DNA of 64,000 nucleotides from Waddliaceae bacterium (GCA_002709385.1 PAQS01000018.1:25784-89783), one strand, 5' to 3'; shown: positions 52,978-62,490, numbered from the stretch's first letter. Numbers and translations: made by a program. The notes: a model not told the origin generated them from the sequence alone.

Positions 52978-53372
52978 ATATTATGTAGATCGTCTATTAC
53001 ATCATTCAATTTTTGACCTTCTCTAGAGATCGTAGGAGAAGGTACTTCCATTTGCTTAGCTACTTTGATTCTTCCTTTAAGTTGTTCCATAGTAGCATTG
53101 GATCTTTGAATCTCACTTTCTAAGTGCGTACGCAAATCTCTAATGTGTGCACTTGTTGTACGTGCGCTAGATTTGTTTTCGTCAAATAACTCAATACCTT
53201 TGTCTTGCAAACTAATACGTTCTGAAGCGTGGCGAGCAATCCAACCTTGAATTTGAGTTGCTGTTTTCTTGATAGCCTCAGGTGTTATTTGTTCTGTATC
53301 TTTCTCTAGTTGAGCAGCAAGTTTAGCTCGGGCTTTTTGGATCTGTTTGCTTTCTTTTGACTTAGTAGCCAT
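52974..53372 (-). CDS. Hypothetical coiled-coil protein
   Basis: The protein has 132 residues, is highly charged (Lys/Glu/Arg) and is nearly all helical, with heptad pattern in residues 5-40 and 60-110. No membrane segment or family. AGGGGAGG lies before its ATG at 53372. It could be a structural or histone-like protein, but nothing specific supports this. Confidence 0.75.
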   Translation of the reverse strand: MATKSKESKQIQKARAKLAAQLEKDTEQITPEAIKKTATQIQGWIARHASERISLQDKGIELFDENKSSARTTSAHIRDLRTHLESEIQRSNATMEQLKGRIKVAKQMEVPSPTISREGQKLNDVIDDLHNI

Positions 53373-53673
53373 TTGACCTCCCCTTATTATTTATATAGCT
53401 TCTTATTTTTAAGTTTATGTTTTGATTGTAACACATTTGTTTAAAAAATTGTTGTTTTATTAAGATTTCTTAATTTTTTTATGTTATGTGATTTTTATTA
53501 AGTTGTTTTAGTAATGTTTTTATTAAGTGTCTTAAGAAAATCTTGTAAAACATCTACTTAATCTTAAATACTTTGTGCTCACTCTTTCAGCTATATATGA
53601 GCCCATTTCATTGACAGAAAAGTACTTATAACTTTATAAAACTATGCGTAGGTCTACTCAAACTGAGGAAATC
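53373..53673. other. AT-rich intergenic region before tyrS
   Basis: About 300 bases, very T-rich, with no credible ORF. It divides the two divergent genes and should hold the promoters for both; I see no strong pair of boxes. Confidence 0.4.
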
Positions 53674-54951
53674 ATGAGCAGTATTATTGAAGTTTTAGAA
53701 GAGCGGGGTTTTATAGAGTCTAAGACGAGCGAATCGTTTCGTCCTTACTCAGAAGATTCTGTGCGTCTTTATGCTGGTTTTGACCCGACAGGAGATAGCC
53801 TACATATAGGGCATTTGATTCCTTTGATGGGTCTTGCGTGGTTTCAAAAGTTTGGGCATCAACCGATTGCATTGATCGGTGGTGCAACAGCTTTAGTGGG
53901 AGATCCTTCAGGTAAAGATAAAGAACGGCCTTTACTATCAGAAGATACTGTAAATCAGAATATTGAAGGTATTCGCCGTAATCTTCATCAAGTATTAGAT
54001 TTTGAAAACGAGTCTACTAAGCCTTTGGTTTTAAATAATTATGATTGGCATAGTCGTTTTACTTTCATTGATTTTCTTCGTGATGTAGGTAAGTACTTTC
54101 GTTTAGGTACTATGTTATCCAAAGAATCAGTGAAAAAGCGTTTACAATCTGATGAAGGAATGAGTTATACGGAGTTTGCTTATCAAACTTTGCAAGGGTA
54201 TGACTTCTATCATTTATTTAAAGAGCACAAAGTGTGTTTGCAATTAGGTGGAAGTGATCAGTGGGGAAATATTATTGCCGGTACAGAGCTAGTACGTAAA
54301 TTAACTAGTAAAGAAGTATATGGCGTAACTTTTCCTTTATTAACTCGAAGTGATGGAAAGAAATTTGGTAAAACAGAAGGTGGTGCTATTTGGTTATCAT
54401 CTGATCGTTGTTCACCTTATGATTTTTACCAGTACCTTTATGGTACCCCTGATGCCGATGTAGTGAAGTTCATGCGTCTTTTGACTTTTATGGACATGGC
54501 TGAAATTCAAAAGTATGAGGAGCTTTTGAAAGACCCGGAAAGTCCTCCTAATCAAGCACAAAAGCGCTTAGCGCAAGAAGTGACGCGTATTGTGCATGGT
54601 GAAGAAGGCCTTAGAATTGCCGAAGAAGTGACTTCAGCGGCGAGACCTGGTTCTCAAGCTAGTTTAGATGCCAAAACTTTGGAATCTTTAGCAGGGGATA
54701 TGCCTACAGTTACCCTACAGCGCCAAGATTTAATAGGTTTATCGTACATAGACCTTCTTGTTAAAATTGATCTACAGAAAAGTAAAGGTGAAGCAAGACG
54801 TCTAATTAGAAATGGCGGAGCTTACCTTAACAATAAAAAAATAGTGGATGAAGATTTTCAACTATCAAACGATGAATTTATTGAAGATCGTTTGATCTTA
54901 GTTGGCGCAGGGAAAAAAAAGAAAGTTCTTGTGAAAGTAATCAATTCTTAA
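53674..54951 (+). CDS. tyrS: Tyrosyl-tRNA synthetase
   Basis: Class I TyrRS with AGFDPTGDSLHIGHLIP (HIGH motif), LGGSDQWGNI for tyrosine/AMP binding and KFGKTEGG (KMSKS equivalent). The C-terminal S4-like domain (about residues 360-425) has EARRLIRNGGAYLNNKK. I choose the ATG at 53674 because GAGGA lies before it; the ATG at 53644 opens the same frame but has no ribosome binding site. Confidence 0.95.
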   Translation: MSSIIEVLEERGFIESKTSESFRPYSEDSVRLYAGFDPTGDSLHIGHLIPLMGLAWFQKFGHQPIALIGGATALVGDPSGKDKERPLLSEDTVNQNIEGIRRNLHQVLDFENESTKPLVLNNYDWHSRFTFIDFLRDVGKYFRLGTMLSKESVKKRLQSDEGMSYTEFAYQTLQGYDFYHLFKEHKVCLQLGGSDQWGNIIAGTELVRKLTSKEVYGVTFPLLTRSDGKKFGKTEGGAIWLSSDRCSPYDFYQYLYGTPDADVVKFMRLLTFMDMAEIQKYEELLKDPESPPNQAQKRLAQEVTRIVHGEEGLRIAEEVTSAARPGSQASLDAKTLESLAGDMPTVTLQRQDLIGLSYIDLLVKIDLQKSKGEARRLIRNGGAYLNNKKIVDEDFQLSNDEFIEDRLILVGAGKKKKVLVKVINS

Positions 54952-54971
54952 GAACTAGAAAAGGGGATCTC

Positions 54972-54995
54972 ACCTCGTATTCGAGGTATTTTATC
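54972..54995 (+). terminator. Weak hairpin terminator after tyrS
   Basis: ACCTCG (54972-54977) and CGAGGT (54982-54987) form a short stem with a TATT loop, followed by ATTTTAT. Confidence 0.45.
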
Positions 54996-55389
54996 TACAA
55001 ATGAAGTAGCTAAATAGGCCTAGATTTGAGCTTAAAAAAGACAAATTTTGAACGTTTGGTTAAAAATTATTCTTGAATCGAAAGTAAGATTGGCTATTAT
55101 GAGGGACAATTGACCCAGTTTCCTCTATTTGTGCTTCTTGGAGAAATCCATAAAAAAGCATAAAAAAAGTAGGGAAGAGGGATATATAGAGACAGATGGA
55201 TCTGCCTTAGTCGATTACGATACGGATATAGAATTGAATCTTTTTTTGCTTTGACCCAGCAATAAAAGATAGCATTCAAGAGATGTTAGTATCTTGAGTA
55301 AACTGCTAAAGAAAAATTAGATAGGGGCTTGTTGCCCTGGGTCATCCTTGACTGTTTTAGTTACCGTTGAAACGCAGGAGTTCACCATC
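54996..55389. other. Intergenic region upstream of the HU gene
   Basis: About 390 bases with no convincing gene. The motif TGACCCAG occurs twice in direct orientation (55111-55118, 55252-55259) and once inverted (CTGGGTCA, 55337-55344). A minus-strand ORF at 55097-55279 looks spurious. The end holds the ribosome binding site of the HU gene (AGGAG). Confidence 0.45.
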
Positions 55390-55716
55390 ATGTCAACCAT
55401 GACTAAAAAAACTACAATAACAAAAAAGAAGCTCATCAATTCTATTTCACAAGAAAAAGGGATTCACCCTAATGATGTGAGAAGTGTAATTCAAGCTTTC
55501 TTAGACAAAATGACAGACAGTTTGTCCGATGGCAACCGTCTAGAATTCCGTGATTTCGGAGTTTTTGAGGTTGTTGAGCGTAAGCAAAAAATTGGTCGTA
55601 ACCCTAAAAATGCATCAGTACCTATCATCATCCCAGCAAGAATGGCTGTGAAGTTTACACCAGGGAAGAAGATGCGTCGTCTGATTGAAGGTGACATGTC
55701 AACTACAGATGTATAA
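55390..55716 (+). CDS. hup: HU/IHF-family DNA-binding protein
   Basis: From the ATG at 55390 (AGGAG 9 bases upstream) the protein has 108 residues. LINSISQEKGIHPNDVRSVI, LEFRDFGVFEVVERKQKIGRNPK and PARMAVKFTPGKKMRR are the helical base and the DNA-binding arms (the proline-tipped RNPK...P loop). It bends DNA as a dimer. Its short Thr/Lys-rich N-terminus is not typical. It precedes the 509-residue gene, as in Chlamydia (from memory, CT267/CT266). Confidence 0.92.
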   Translation: MSTMTKKTTITKKKLINSISQEKGIHPNDVRSVIQAFLDKMTDSLSDGNRLEFRDFGVFEVVERKQKIGRNPKNASVPIIIPARMAVKFTPGKKMRRLIEGDMSTTDV

Positions 55717-55724
55717 TCAAGTTG

Positions 55725-55850
55725 ATTGAAAACTTGATTTGTCGAGGTGGTGCAAGAACCTGGTTTTTACTAGGAAATAGACTGCCGGGTAGCTAAACGA
55801 CGCTCAGAAGATTGGTAGAGTTTCTCTACCAATTTTCTTTTTTTTTCATA
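55725..55850 (+). ncRNA. Possible small structured RNA or structured 3' leader after HU
   Basis: The sequence between the HU stop and the terminator contains short stems (CCTGG...CTAGG near 55760) and is GC-richer than the flanks. It ends in a strong terminator (next entry). I do not recognise a known RNA family, so this is a candidate only; it could simply be the HU 3' untranslated region. Confidence 0.3.
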
Positions 55851-55852
55851 TT
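55818..55852 (+). terminator. Strong Rho-independent terminator after HU
   Basis: TTGGTAGAG pairs with CTCTACCAA around a TTT loop, followed by TTTTC and nine T. Confidence 0.88.
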
Positions 55853-55934
55853 TGAGCTTATATTAGCATCACCTACTAGCGGGCCTCTGTCAATTATGCT
55901 AAGGTGAAAAAAGAATCACTATTCGGAACGCATT

Positions 55935-57464
55935 ATGAGCATTCGTGTTTTAGGCGAGTTATATTTACGCAGTCTCCCGGTTGAGGCTGAAATGTCTCCA
56001 ATTGATAGAGCAATCAAGCACTACTTAGAAGGTGGAGAGCCTGACCTTTTTGAGCTTAGTGATGCTTTAAAAGACATGACTAGTGATCGTGAATTTTTGC
56101 CTCCGGAAGTTTTAGACTACGGTAGAACACTTCTTGCTCTCAATTTACTTTGTGCGATGCATCAACCTTTGCATCCTTTGCAAGCTCTTTTGTACAAATT
56201 GGTGCAGCGTTTTCGTCATATTCCTACATGGAAAGAGTTTCAGTTATCATCAGCTTTAGGTGATGTGAATGCTCTTTTAAGAAATGTAGATGGAGATTTA
56301 TCGAATCCTAAACAGTCTCAAAGTGGTGCCATTCCTCTGGAATGGGGAGGTCATTGGGATTGGGCGACTTCACCACATGCACATGCCCACGCAGAGCAGG
56401 GGCTTTTATGGGCGATAATAGGCAAATTGAGTGGCACACAACACTACTTACAAGCAGCCTTGAGAGGGGCGCAATGGCTACTGAATACTTTGGATGGGCA
56501 GTACTTTCCCATGCAAGGCTTGTATGTGCAAGAAGCAAGTGCAGCGCTTGATCGTCAACTTATTCTTAATTACCTCTATTTTCATGCTGTTGCAAAGTTG
56601 TGTGACCAAGGGCAGTTCGCTTATTTAGCTCAACGTCAATTAGGGCATATACAAAATTTAGCAAGTAGTCATTCTATTAAAGTTCCCTTGCATCTTGCTA
56701 TGATTGAAAGGTGGATAGAAAAAGAAGGGGCTGATGTAGCTCCTCATTTTACACCTTTGAATGAATTGATTTGCGATCCCAATACAGCTTTAGTTGGTTA
56801 TCGAAACGCTCAACAGAGCGCTGTATGTAGCCTTGTAGGAGGAAACACGGGTTTAGGGCACTTTGCTTATAAAGATGTAGCCATTTTGGCTTATGGACCA
56901 CAACAGTTCCCTATTGAAGATTGTTCATGTTTCGGAGTAGAGCAAGCGTGTACAGTGAATCACAATCATTTGAGTAATGTATCTATAGACCTTGAAGAGA
57001 AAGATTTTCGCTTAGAAGGTCGTGTACGTATACGTGGTACGCGTCCAAACTTGAATACATTTGCAAGTTATGGAAATACCAAACCGAGCGGTGTATGGAT
57101 GAATGCGATTCAAGAGTTTCGCTCAGGTAAGCTATCTCTAATGACTTCGTTTTATGGTGTAAATTCATTAAGTGAGTTAGCTTTTTCTTTCTTTGTTAAA
57201 GCTTCTCAGTGTGTCGTAGATCAATCTCATCACTTGAACAAGCAGTCACTTGATCGTTATAGTGGTGATCTTGCTAGTATTTGTTTTGAAAGTGAGCAGG
57301 CTCAGTTGCAGATTTCTCCCCGTCACAATAGAGGAGAAATGCAAGTTCTTCCTCTTGGTGGAAGTGGAAATTTTTGGGGAGCGGATTATCTTGTTTCATT
57401 TTATTTGGCAACAGACCCTCAGACCTATCATTGGGAACTCACACCTTCCGATCGACGTTCTTAA
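55935..57464 (+). CDS. Conserved chlamydial protein of unknown function
   Basis: The protein has 509 residues. The N-terminal 300 residues are helical with WGGHWDWATSPHAHAHAEQGLLWAIIG and other His/Trp-rich segments, resembling an alpha/alpha toroid such as those of heparinase-like or glycosidase proteins. The C-terminal part (about 320-509) is beta-rich. A hypothetical gene of this size occupies the same place between HU and accA in Chlamydia (from memory, CT266), so it is likely an ancestral chlamydial gene. No signal peptide. Catalytic residues cannot be assigned. Confidence 0.8.
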   Translation: MSIRVLGELYLRSLPVEAEMSPIDRAIKHYLEGGEPDLFELSDALKDMTSDREFLPPEVLDYGRTLLALNLLCAMHQPLHPLQALLYKLVQRFRHIPTWKEFQLSSALGDVNALLRNVDGDLSNPKQSQSGAIPLEWGGHWDWATSPHAHAHAEQGLLWAIIGKLSGTQHYLQAALRGAQWLLNTLDGQYFPMQGLYVQEASAALDRQLILNYLYFHAVAKLCDQGQFAYLAQRQLGHIQNLASSHSIKVPLHLAMIERWIEKEGADVAPHFTPLNELICDPNTALVGYRNAQQSAVCSLVGGNTGLGHFAYKDVAILAYGPQQFPIEDCSCFGVEQACTVNHNHLSNVSIDLEEKDFRLEGRVRIRGTRPNLNTFASYGNTKPSGVWMNAIQEFRSGKLSLMTSFYGVNSLSELAFSFFVKASQCVVDQSHHLNKQSLDRYSGDLASICFESEQAQLQISPRHNRGEMQVLPLGGSGNFWGADYLVSFYLATDPQTYHWELTPSDRRS

Positions 57465-57788
57465 TTAGTCATTAGAGGTCCGAGGCGCTTGCAAGAATAG
57501 TCAATTAAGTGTCAGTTGTTCCATTTAAGCAATTTTCAAAATTTGAAGAACGTTTTTATGTGTTTTTGTAAATGTCTCGAGGGTATGAGGCTTTCTTGGC
57601 GTCTTAGTTTTTTTTGTTTCGCTGCGTTTAAATATTCTACAGTAGCTTTTTCGTTGAGATACAGAACCACGAAAGAGCTATAAAATTACAAAGAGGACTA
57701 GCGACTTCTCAACTTGTCAGAAAGTCTTTAGCTGCCTACCATTATTATTTAATCGGTCTCTTTCTAATATTGAAAAAAGGTTCTTTTG
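57465..57788. other. Intergenic region upstream of the L,D-transpeptidase
   Basis: About 320 bases with no supported gene. A 41-codon ORF (near 57558) begins with ATG but has no ribosome binding site. The final bases hold AAAAAGG before the next ATG. Confidence 0.4.
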
Positions 57789-58790
57789 ATGTCTTTACCT
57801 AGAGCATTGTTACTATTAGTTTTGTGTTTGTTTGGTGCAATAGCCTTAGCAGCTTTACGAAAAGATAAAGGGGATGCACCTTCATCTGCGATTCTTCTAG
57901 AAGCTCCTACTGAGTTAGTTTTTTCTCAAGCAGAAGAAAAAAAAGCAGAGATTATGGAAGAAAGTTTTTCTACAGAAGAAATTTCTGAAGAAACAAAACA
58001 AGTACGTAATGAGGAATTGCCTTATGCGAATCGAATAGATGAGTTTTTTAATCTAGGTGATTACAAATTCCCTATTGTGGAGACAATTTCTTATAGTAGT
58101 AGAGTAGACTGGTTGAAAGGGCGTCCTGCATGGGTGGCAGATTATGCATCACATTTCCGAACTTCAAGGCATTTTATTGCTCGTAGTTTAAATGGAAATA
58201 CAGATTATTTTCGTCAGAATGTTTCTAATGGCGATCGTTTTAATGTTCTTAGAGATGATAAAGATTTCCATTTTCATTTATTAATTGACTTATCGCGTGC
58301 GAAAATGTGGTTTTATTTCATTGATGATGAAACAAGTGAAGTGACTTTAGTTAAGGTGTATGATGTAGGTTTAGGTCGCCTAAATGAAGGAAAAATTTCA
58401 GGTTCTTTAACCCCTATTGGGCAGTATTCTCTTGGTGATAGAATTGCCATTTACAAGCCTAAGATGATGGGGCAGTTCAATAATGAACGTGTAGAGATGA
58501 TGCGGGTATTTGGTACTCGTTGGATTCCATTTGATAGAGAAATTAAAGGAACGACAGCTCCAGCGAAGGGTTTTGGCTTACACGGAGCTCCTTGGAATTA
58601 TAACGAAGCAACAAATCAGCTTGAAGAAGACCGCGATACGATCGGAAAGAATGAAAGTGACGGCTGTATTCGCTTGAAAAGTGAAGATATTGAAGAGCTT
58701 TTTGCTATTATCATTAGTAGGTCTACAATTGTAGAAATTGTTAAAGATTTTTATGATGCCGAACTCTCTGGAAATAGAGCGAAAATTTAG
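57789..58790 (+). CDS. L,D-transpeptidase (YkuD domain)
   Basis: The protein has an N-terminal membrane anchor/signal (residues 5-22), an acidic linker to about 75, and a C-terminal YkuD domain (about 160-325). The catalytic motif is seen as GFGLHGAPW (His264) and SDGCIRL (Cys292). YkuD enzymes form 3-3 crosslinks in peptidoglycan or attach lipoproteins to it. I use the ATG at 57789. In Chlamydia the HU/CT266/accA block has no such gene as I recall, so it is an insertion here. Environmental chlamydiae make peptidoglycan, which fits. The linker may give reach across the periplasm. Confidence 0.88.
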   Translation: MSLPRALLLLVLCLFGAIALAALRKDKGDAPSSAILLEAPTELVFSQAEEKKAEIMEESFSTEEISEETKQVRNEELPYANRIDEFFNLGDYKFPIVETISYSSRVDWLKGRPAWVADYASHFRTSRHFIARSLNGNTDYFRQNVSNGDRFNVLRDDKDFHFHLLIDLSRAKMWFYFIDDETSEVTLVKVYDVGLGRLNEGKISGSLTPIGQYSLGDRIAIYKPKMMGQFNNERVEMMRVFGTRWIPFDREIKGTTAPAKGFGLHGAPWNYNEATNQLEEDRDTIGKNESDGCIRLKSEDIEELFAIIISRSTIVEIVKDFYDAELSGNRAKI

Positions 58791-58813
58791 TTAAATTTAT
58801 TGTTTATCTAAGT

Positions 58814-58819
58814 TATAAT
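58814..58819 (+). promoter_or_regulatory. Candidate -10 box for accA-msbA
   Basis: TATAAT 40 bases before the accA start. The -35 region 17 bases upstream (TTAAAT) is weak, so this is only a candidate. Confidence 0.4.
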
Positions 58820-58858
58820 GGGTTAGCGTTTCTAATCATTTAATATAAGGGGAAGGTT

Positions 58859-59809
58859 TTGGCTAACTTACCTCACGAGAAAAAGATTGAAGAGTACGAA
58901 AACAATGTTCGGCGTTTTAAGGAGCAGAATAAGGATAACCCCTTATTTGCTAGTGAAATTTCGAAGCTTGAGAGTAAATTAGACAATCTCAAGGCGAAAA
59001 TTTACAGCGAGCTGAATCCAACTGAGCGTTTAGCGATTTGTCGTCATCCATCGAGACCGCACACGATTCACTATATAGAGAATATTTGCGATGAGTTTAC
59101 CGAGCTTTTTGGAGATCGGAACTATGCAGATGATTCAGCTGTTGTGGGTGGAATTGCTCGAATTGGTGGTCAGAAATTCATGATCATTGGTCAAGAAAAA
59201 GGCCATGATACTGAAACTCGTGTGCAGCGTAATTTTGGTATGTTAAACCCTGAGGGGTTTCGTAAAGCGTTACGTTTGGCCAAGCTTGCAGAAAAATTCC
59301 ATATTCCCATTGTTTCCTTATTAGATACTCCAGGAGCTTTCCCAGGTCTTGAGGCGGAAGAGCGCGGTCAGGGTTGGGCTATTGCCATGAATCTTCGTGA
59401 GTTTGCTCGTTTAAAGACTCCGATTTTGATTATTATTATTGGTGAAGGTTTTTCTGGTGGTGCTTTGGGAACTGGGGTAGGTGATGTTGTAGGAATGTTG
59501 CAGCATGCGTATTATTCTGTGATTTCTCCAGAGGGCTGTGCTTCGATTCTTTGGAAAGATGCAGCAAAGAAAAATGATGCAACGGTGGCTTTAAAAGGAA
59601 ATGCTGAAGATCTTTTGGAATTAGGCGTGATTGATGCGATGATTCCAGAGCCTCTTGGTGGAGCGCACAAAAACCCTGGTGTTGTGTTTACTAATGTGAA
59701 GGCATTTATTTTAGAGCAATATGACGAGTTGAAAGATCTTTCTCCTGAGATTCTTGTAGAAAATCGCTATGTAAAATACCGAAAGATGGGTGTGACTCAA
59801 AGCGATTAA
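58859..59809 (+). CDS. accA: Acetyl-CoA carboxylase carboxyltransferase subunit alpha
   Basis: AccA with AccD moves the carboxyl group from biotin to acetyl-CoA to make malonyl-CoA. The family segments [51 protein letters not shown] and [10 protein letters not shown] with the oxyanion-hole glycines are present. The start is a TTG at 58859 with AGGGGAAGG upstream; no ATG occurs before the conserved core. The length of 316 is typical. It is followed by msbA 40 bases on. Confidence 0.94.
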   Translation: MANLPHEKKIEEYENNVRRFKEQNKDNPLFASEISKLESKLDNLKAKIYSELNPTERLAICRHPSRPHTIHYIENICDEFTELFGDRNYADDSAVVGGIARIGGQKFMIIGQEKGHDTETRVQRNFGMLNPEGFRKALRLAKLAEKFHIPIVSLLDTPGAFPGLEAEERGQGWAIAMNLREFARLKTPILIIIIGEGFSGGALGTGVGDVVGMLQHAYYSVISPEGCASILWKDAAKKNDATVALKGNAEDLLELGVIDAMIPEPLGGAHKNPGVVFTNVKAFILEQYDELKDLSPEILVENRYVKYRKMGVTQSD

Positions 59810-59849
59810 ATATTTAGTGACATACTCTTAATAGGACCTAATTCAATCC

Positions 59850-61781
59850 ATGCGACTTCTTTTTAAGGCGGCTCTAACGAACCGCCGGCATTTGGTACTT
59901 TTGGTATTTACGCTCTGTGCCATGTTTGCTCTTACGATTTCTTCCCAGTTAGAGATTTTTGGACTACGAGTAATCACAGATAAGGGCCCTGACTTTTTTG
60001 AGCTTTTTGCTCCTGTAGAAAATGGTCAATTACAGCCTCAAGAGCAGGTAACTCTAGCTGAAGTAGAGGAGCGTTGGTCTCGTATTGATGTGGAGGGCGA
60101 CGGACTCATAGATAAAGAGTCAGCAGATCGTTATTTGACTCAGTGGACAGGGACCGGTGCGATTACTCAGGCGATTGCTTGGTTAGATGCGAAGCTTTTA
60201 CTGAAACAAGATTTGAGTCGTCTTGCCTTATTTTTAGTTGTGATTGCTCTTTTGAGAGCAGTCTCTTTATTTGCTCATCGGTATACAACTCAGCTGGTTG
60301 CCATTCGAGTGAGTCGAGATTTAAGGCAGTCTTATTTTGAGCATATACAAAGTTTACCTATGTCTTTCTTTCAAAAGCATGATGTAGGTGGATTATCATC
60401 TCGTGTTGTGGGTGATGCTCAGTTGATTTCAGAAGCAATCAACGCTGCTTTGATCAATTATATTCAAATGCCGTTTACGAGTATTTCGACTCTTATTTTA
60501 TGTTTTATCGCTTCCCCTCAGTTATCTATTATCTTATTTTGTGCGCTTCCGTTAGTTTTTCTTCCTATTGTTTATTTAGCTGATCGAGTGCGAAAAATTT
60601 CTAAGCGTATTCAGAAAAATCAAGAAGGGTTTGCTGGTACGCTTGTTGAGTTTTTAACAGGAGTACAAACTGTTAAGATCTTTGCTATGGAAGATTTCTC
60701 TCTTCGCAAATACACGAGTAGTAACGATCGTATGGCGAAATTAGAAGAGCGCAATGCACGTTATGACTTTGCAGCTCGTCCAATTATCCATACAGTGGGA
60801 ACTTTGTGTCTTTCAGTAAGTATCATGTATGGTCTTCATGTCGTACATATGAGTGTTTCTGAGATTTTGTTTTTTTGCGGACTTCTCTATGTTTTTTATG
60901 AGCCTATTAAGAAGTTTGCGGAAGAGAATACTCGTATTCAGCGTGGTGTAGCGGCCGCAGACCGAATGTATGAAGTGATGAATCAGTTGCCTTTGATTCA
61001 AGATAAAGAAGGGGCGAAAGAAATCAAGGAATTTAAGGACTCTATTGAATTTCGAGATGTTTGGTTTCGTTACAATGAAGAGCATGATTGGATTTTGAAA
61101 GGCCTTAGCTTTAAAGCAAAGAAAGGGGAAACAGTTGCTATTGTAGGTCCTACTGGAGCGGGTAAATCTACTATCGTGCAGCTTGTTCCTCGTTTGTATG
61201 ATGTGGCTAAAGGAGAAATCTTAGTAGATGGTCATGGAGTTGGAGAATATACCCAACGTTCTCTTCGAGATCTTATTGCCTTTGTTCCGCAAAAATCATT
61301 TCTCTTTCTAGACAGTATCGCAGCGAATATTGCTTTTGGACGCGACTATGATGAAAAAGCTATTCGTGACGCTGCAAAGCGTGCTCATGCTGATGAGTTT
61401 ATTCAGAATTTACCTGAGACGTATGATTCGCCTGTATCTGAAGGTGGAAAGAATTTGTCGGGTGGACAACAGCAGCGGCTTGCTATTGCGCGAGCGTTAG
61501 TGAAAGAGGCTCCAATTCTTATTATGGATGAGGCAACTTCCTCTTTAGACTCTGTAAGTGAAGCAAAAATTAAGCAAGCGATTCAAGAGTTACATGGGGA
61601 AATTACACAGATTCTTATTGCTCATCGTTTGAGTACAATTGAGCATGCAGATCGGATTGTTTACCTTGAAGATGGACAAAAAATAGCTGAAGGAACAAGA
61701 GAAGAGCTTTTAGAGATTTGTCCACAATTCAAAATTATGTGGGAAACCATGCATCAAAGTGAAGAGGCAAGCAGTGCTTAA
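59850..61781 (+). CDS. msbA: MsbA-like lipid/drug ABC exporter with an EF-hand-like insert
   Basis: This half-transporter has an N-terminal membrane domain (segments at about 14-37, 125-145, and four more to 345) and a C-terminal ATPase: GPTGAGKSTIVQL (Walker A), LSGGQQQRLAIARAL (signature) and ILIMDEATSSLDS (Walker B). MsbA flips lipid A. The first periplasmic loop is unusually long (about 38-124) and has a DVEGDGLIDKES stretch (80-91) that resembles a calcium-binding EF-hand loop. It lies 40 bases after accA. A transporter gene sits beside accA in Chlamydia too (from memory, CT264). Confidence 0.9.
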   Translation: MRLLFKAALTNRRHLVLLVFTLCAMFALTISSQLEIFGLRVITDKGPDFFELFAPVENGQLQPQEQVTLAEVEERWSRIDVEGDGLIDKESADRYLTQWTGTGAITQAIAWLDAKLLLKQDLSRLALFLVVIALLRAVSLFAHRYTTQLVAIRVSRDLRQSYFEHIQSLPMSFFQKHDVGGLSSRVVGDAQLISEAINAALINYIQMPFTSISTLILCFIASPQLSIILFCALPLVFLPIVYLADRVRKISKRIQKNQEGFAGTLVEFLTGVQTVKIFAMEDFSLRKYTSSNDRMAKLEERNARYDFAARPIIHTVGTLCLSVSIMYGLHVVHMSVSEILFFCGLLYVFYEPIKKFAEENTRIQRGVAAADRMYEVMNQLPLIQDKEGAKEIKEFKDSIEFRDVWFRYNEEHDWILKGLSFKAKKGETVAIVGPTGAGKSTIVQLVPRLYDVAKGEILVDGHGVGEYTQRSLRDLIAFVPQKSFLFLDSIAANIAFGRDYDEKAIRDAAKRAHADEFIQNLPETYDSPVSEGGKNLSGGQQQRLAIARALVKEAPILIMDEATSSLDSVSEAKIKQAIQELHGEITQILIAHRLSTIEHADRIVYLEDGQKIAEGTREELLEICPQFKIMWETMHQSEEASSA

Positions 61782-62454
61782 AACAAAAAAAGCGATTGTT
61801 GTTGTACATAGTGGTGGAATGGATTCTTCTATATGTTTAGCTTTAGCCATAAAAAAATATTCTGCTGATGAGGTACTCAGTCTTTCTTTTCGTTATGGAC
61901 AAAGGCATAGTCCAGAACTAATTCAAGCCAAAAAAATTAGTGAAGAGTGGAATGTAGACCACATTGAATTGTCTATCGACTGTTTACAAGAGATTACAGA
62001 CAATGCTTTGATGAACACAGATATGGTCATTGATTATACCGAGCAAGTACCTAATACCTTGGTTTTAGGAAGAAATGGCCTTATGGCTAGAATAGCAGCA
62101 ATTCATGCTCATTCCTTAGGTGCCAAAAAAATTGCACTTGGAGTGATGGGGCTAGAAGAAGCGAATTCTGGATATCGCGATTGTTCTCGTCGTTATATGA
62201 ATCTTATGGAAGAAATTCTCCGAATTGACTTAGATGATGAGTCTTTTGAAGTGTTAACTCCTTTAGTGGATATGACAAAGGCTGAGACGATGAAGCTGGC
62301 TGACGAGCTAGGGGTGCTTGATTACTTATTAGAAAACACCATTACTTGTTATGAAGGCCTTCCCAAAGAAGGATGTAAGGTTTGTCCTGCCTGTAAGCTT
62401 CGTAATGAAGGAATCTTAGAGTACCGTCAAACCCAGTACGCTACAAGTCTTTGA
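61774..62454 (+). CDS. queC: 7-cyano-7-deazaguanine synthase
   Basis: QueC makes preQ0, the precursor of queuosine. The PP-loop motif SGGMDS begins at about residue 13, and the zinc-binding CX8CX2CX2C (CYEGLPKEGCKVCPAC) lies near the end. The GTG at 61774 overlaps the msbA stop (GTGCTTAA) and has AGAGG upstream; another GTG at 61759 opens the frame. No other queuosine genes are in the window. Confidence 0.92.
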   Translation: MLKTKKAIVVVHSGGMDSSICLALAIKKYSADEVLSLSFRYGQRHSPELIQAKKISEEWNVDHIELSIDCLQEITDNALMNTDMVIDYTEQVPNTLVLGRNGLMARIAAIHAHSLGAKKIALGVMGLEEANSGYRDCSRRYMNLMEEILRIDLDDESFEVLTPLVDMTKAETMKLADELGVLDYLLENTITCYEGLPKEGCKVCPACKLRNEGILEYRQTQYATSL

Positions 62455-62490
62455 AAAAGTAAAGTCATTTCATGGCACTTGCTTTTTGTA

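Noticed and set aside
55097-55279. A 60-codon minus-strand ORF before the HU gene
   Set aside because: No ribosome binding site, no family, and it lies in a region with other regulatory-looking motifs.
57558-57683. A 41-codon ORF upstream of the L,D-transpeptidase
   Set aside because: Cys/Phe-rich with no Shine-Dalgarno sequence and no coding-like codon use.
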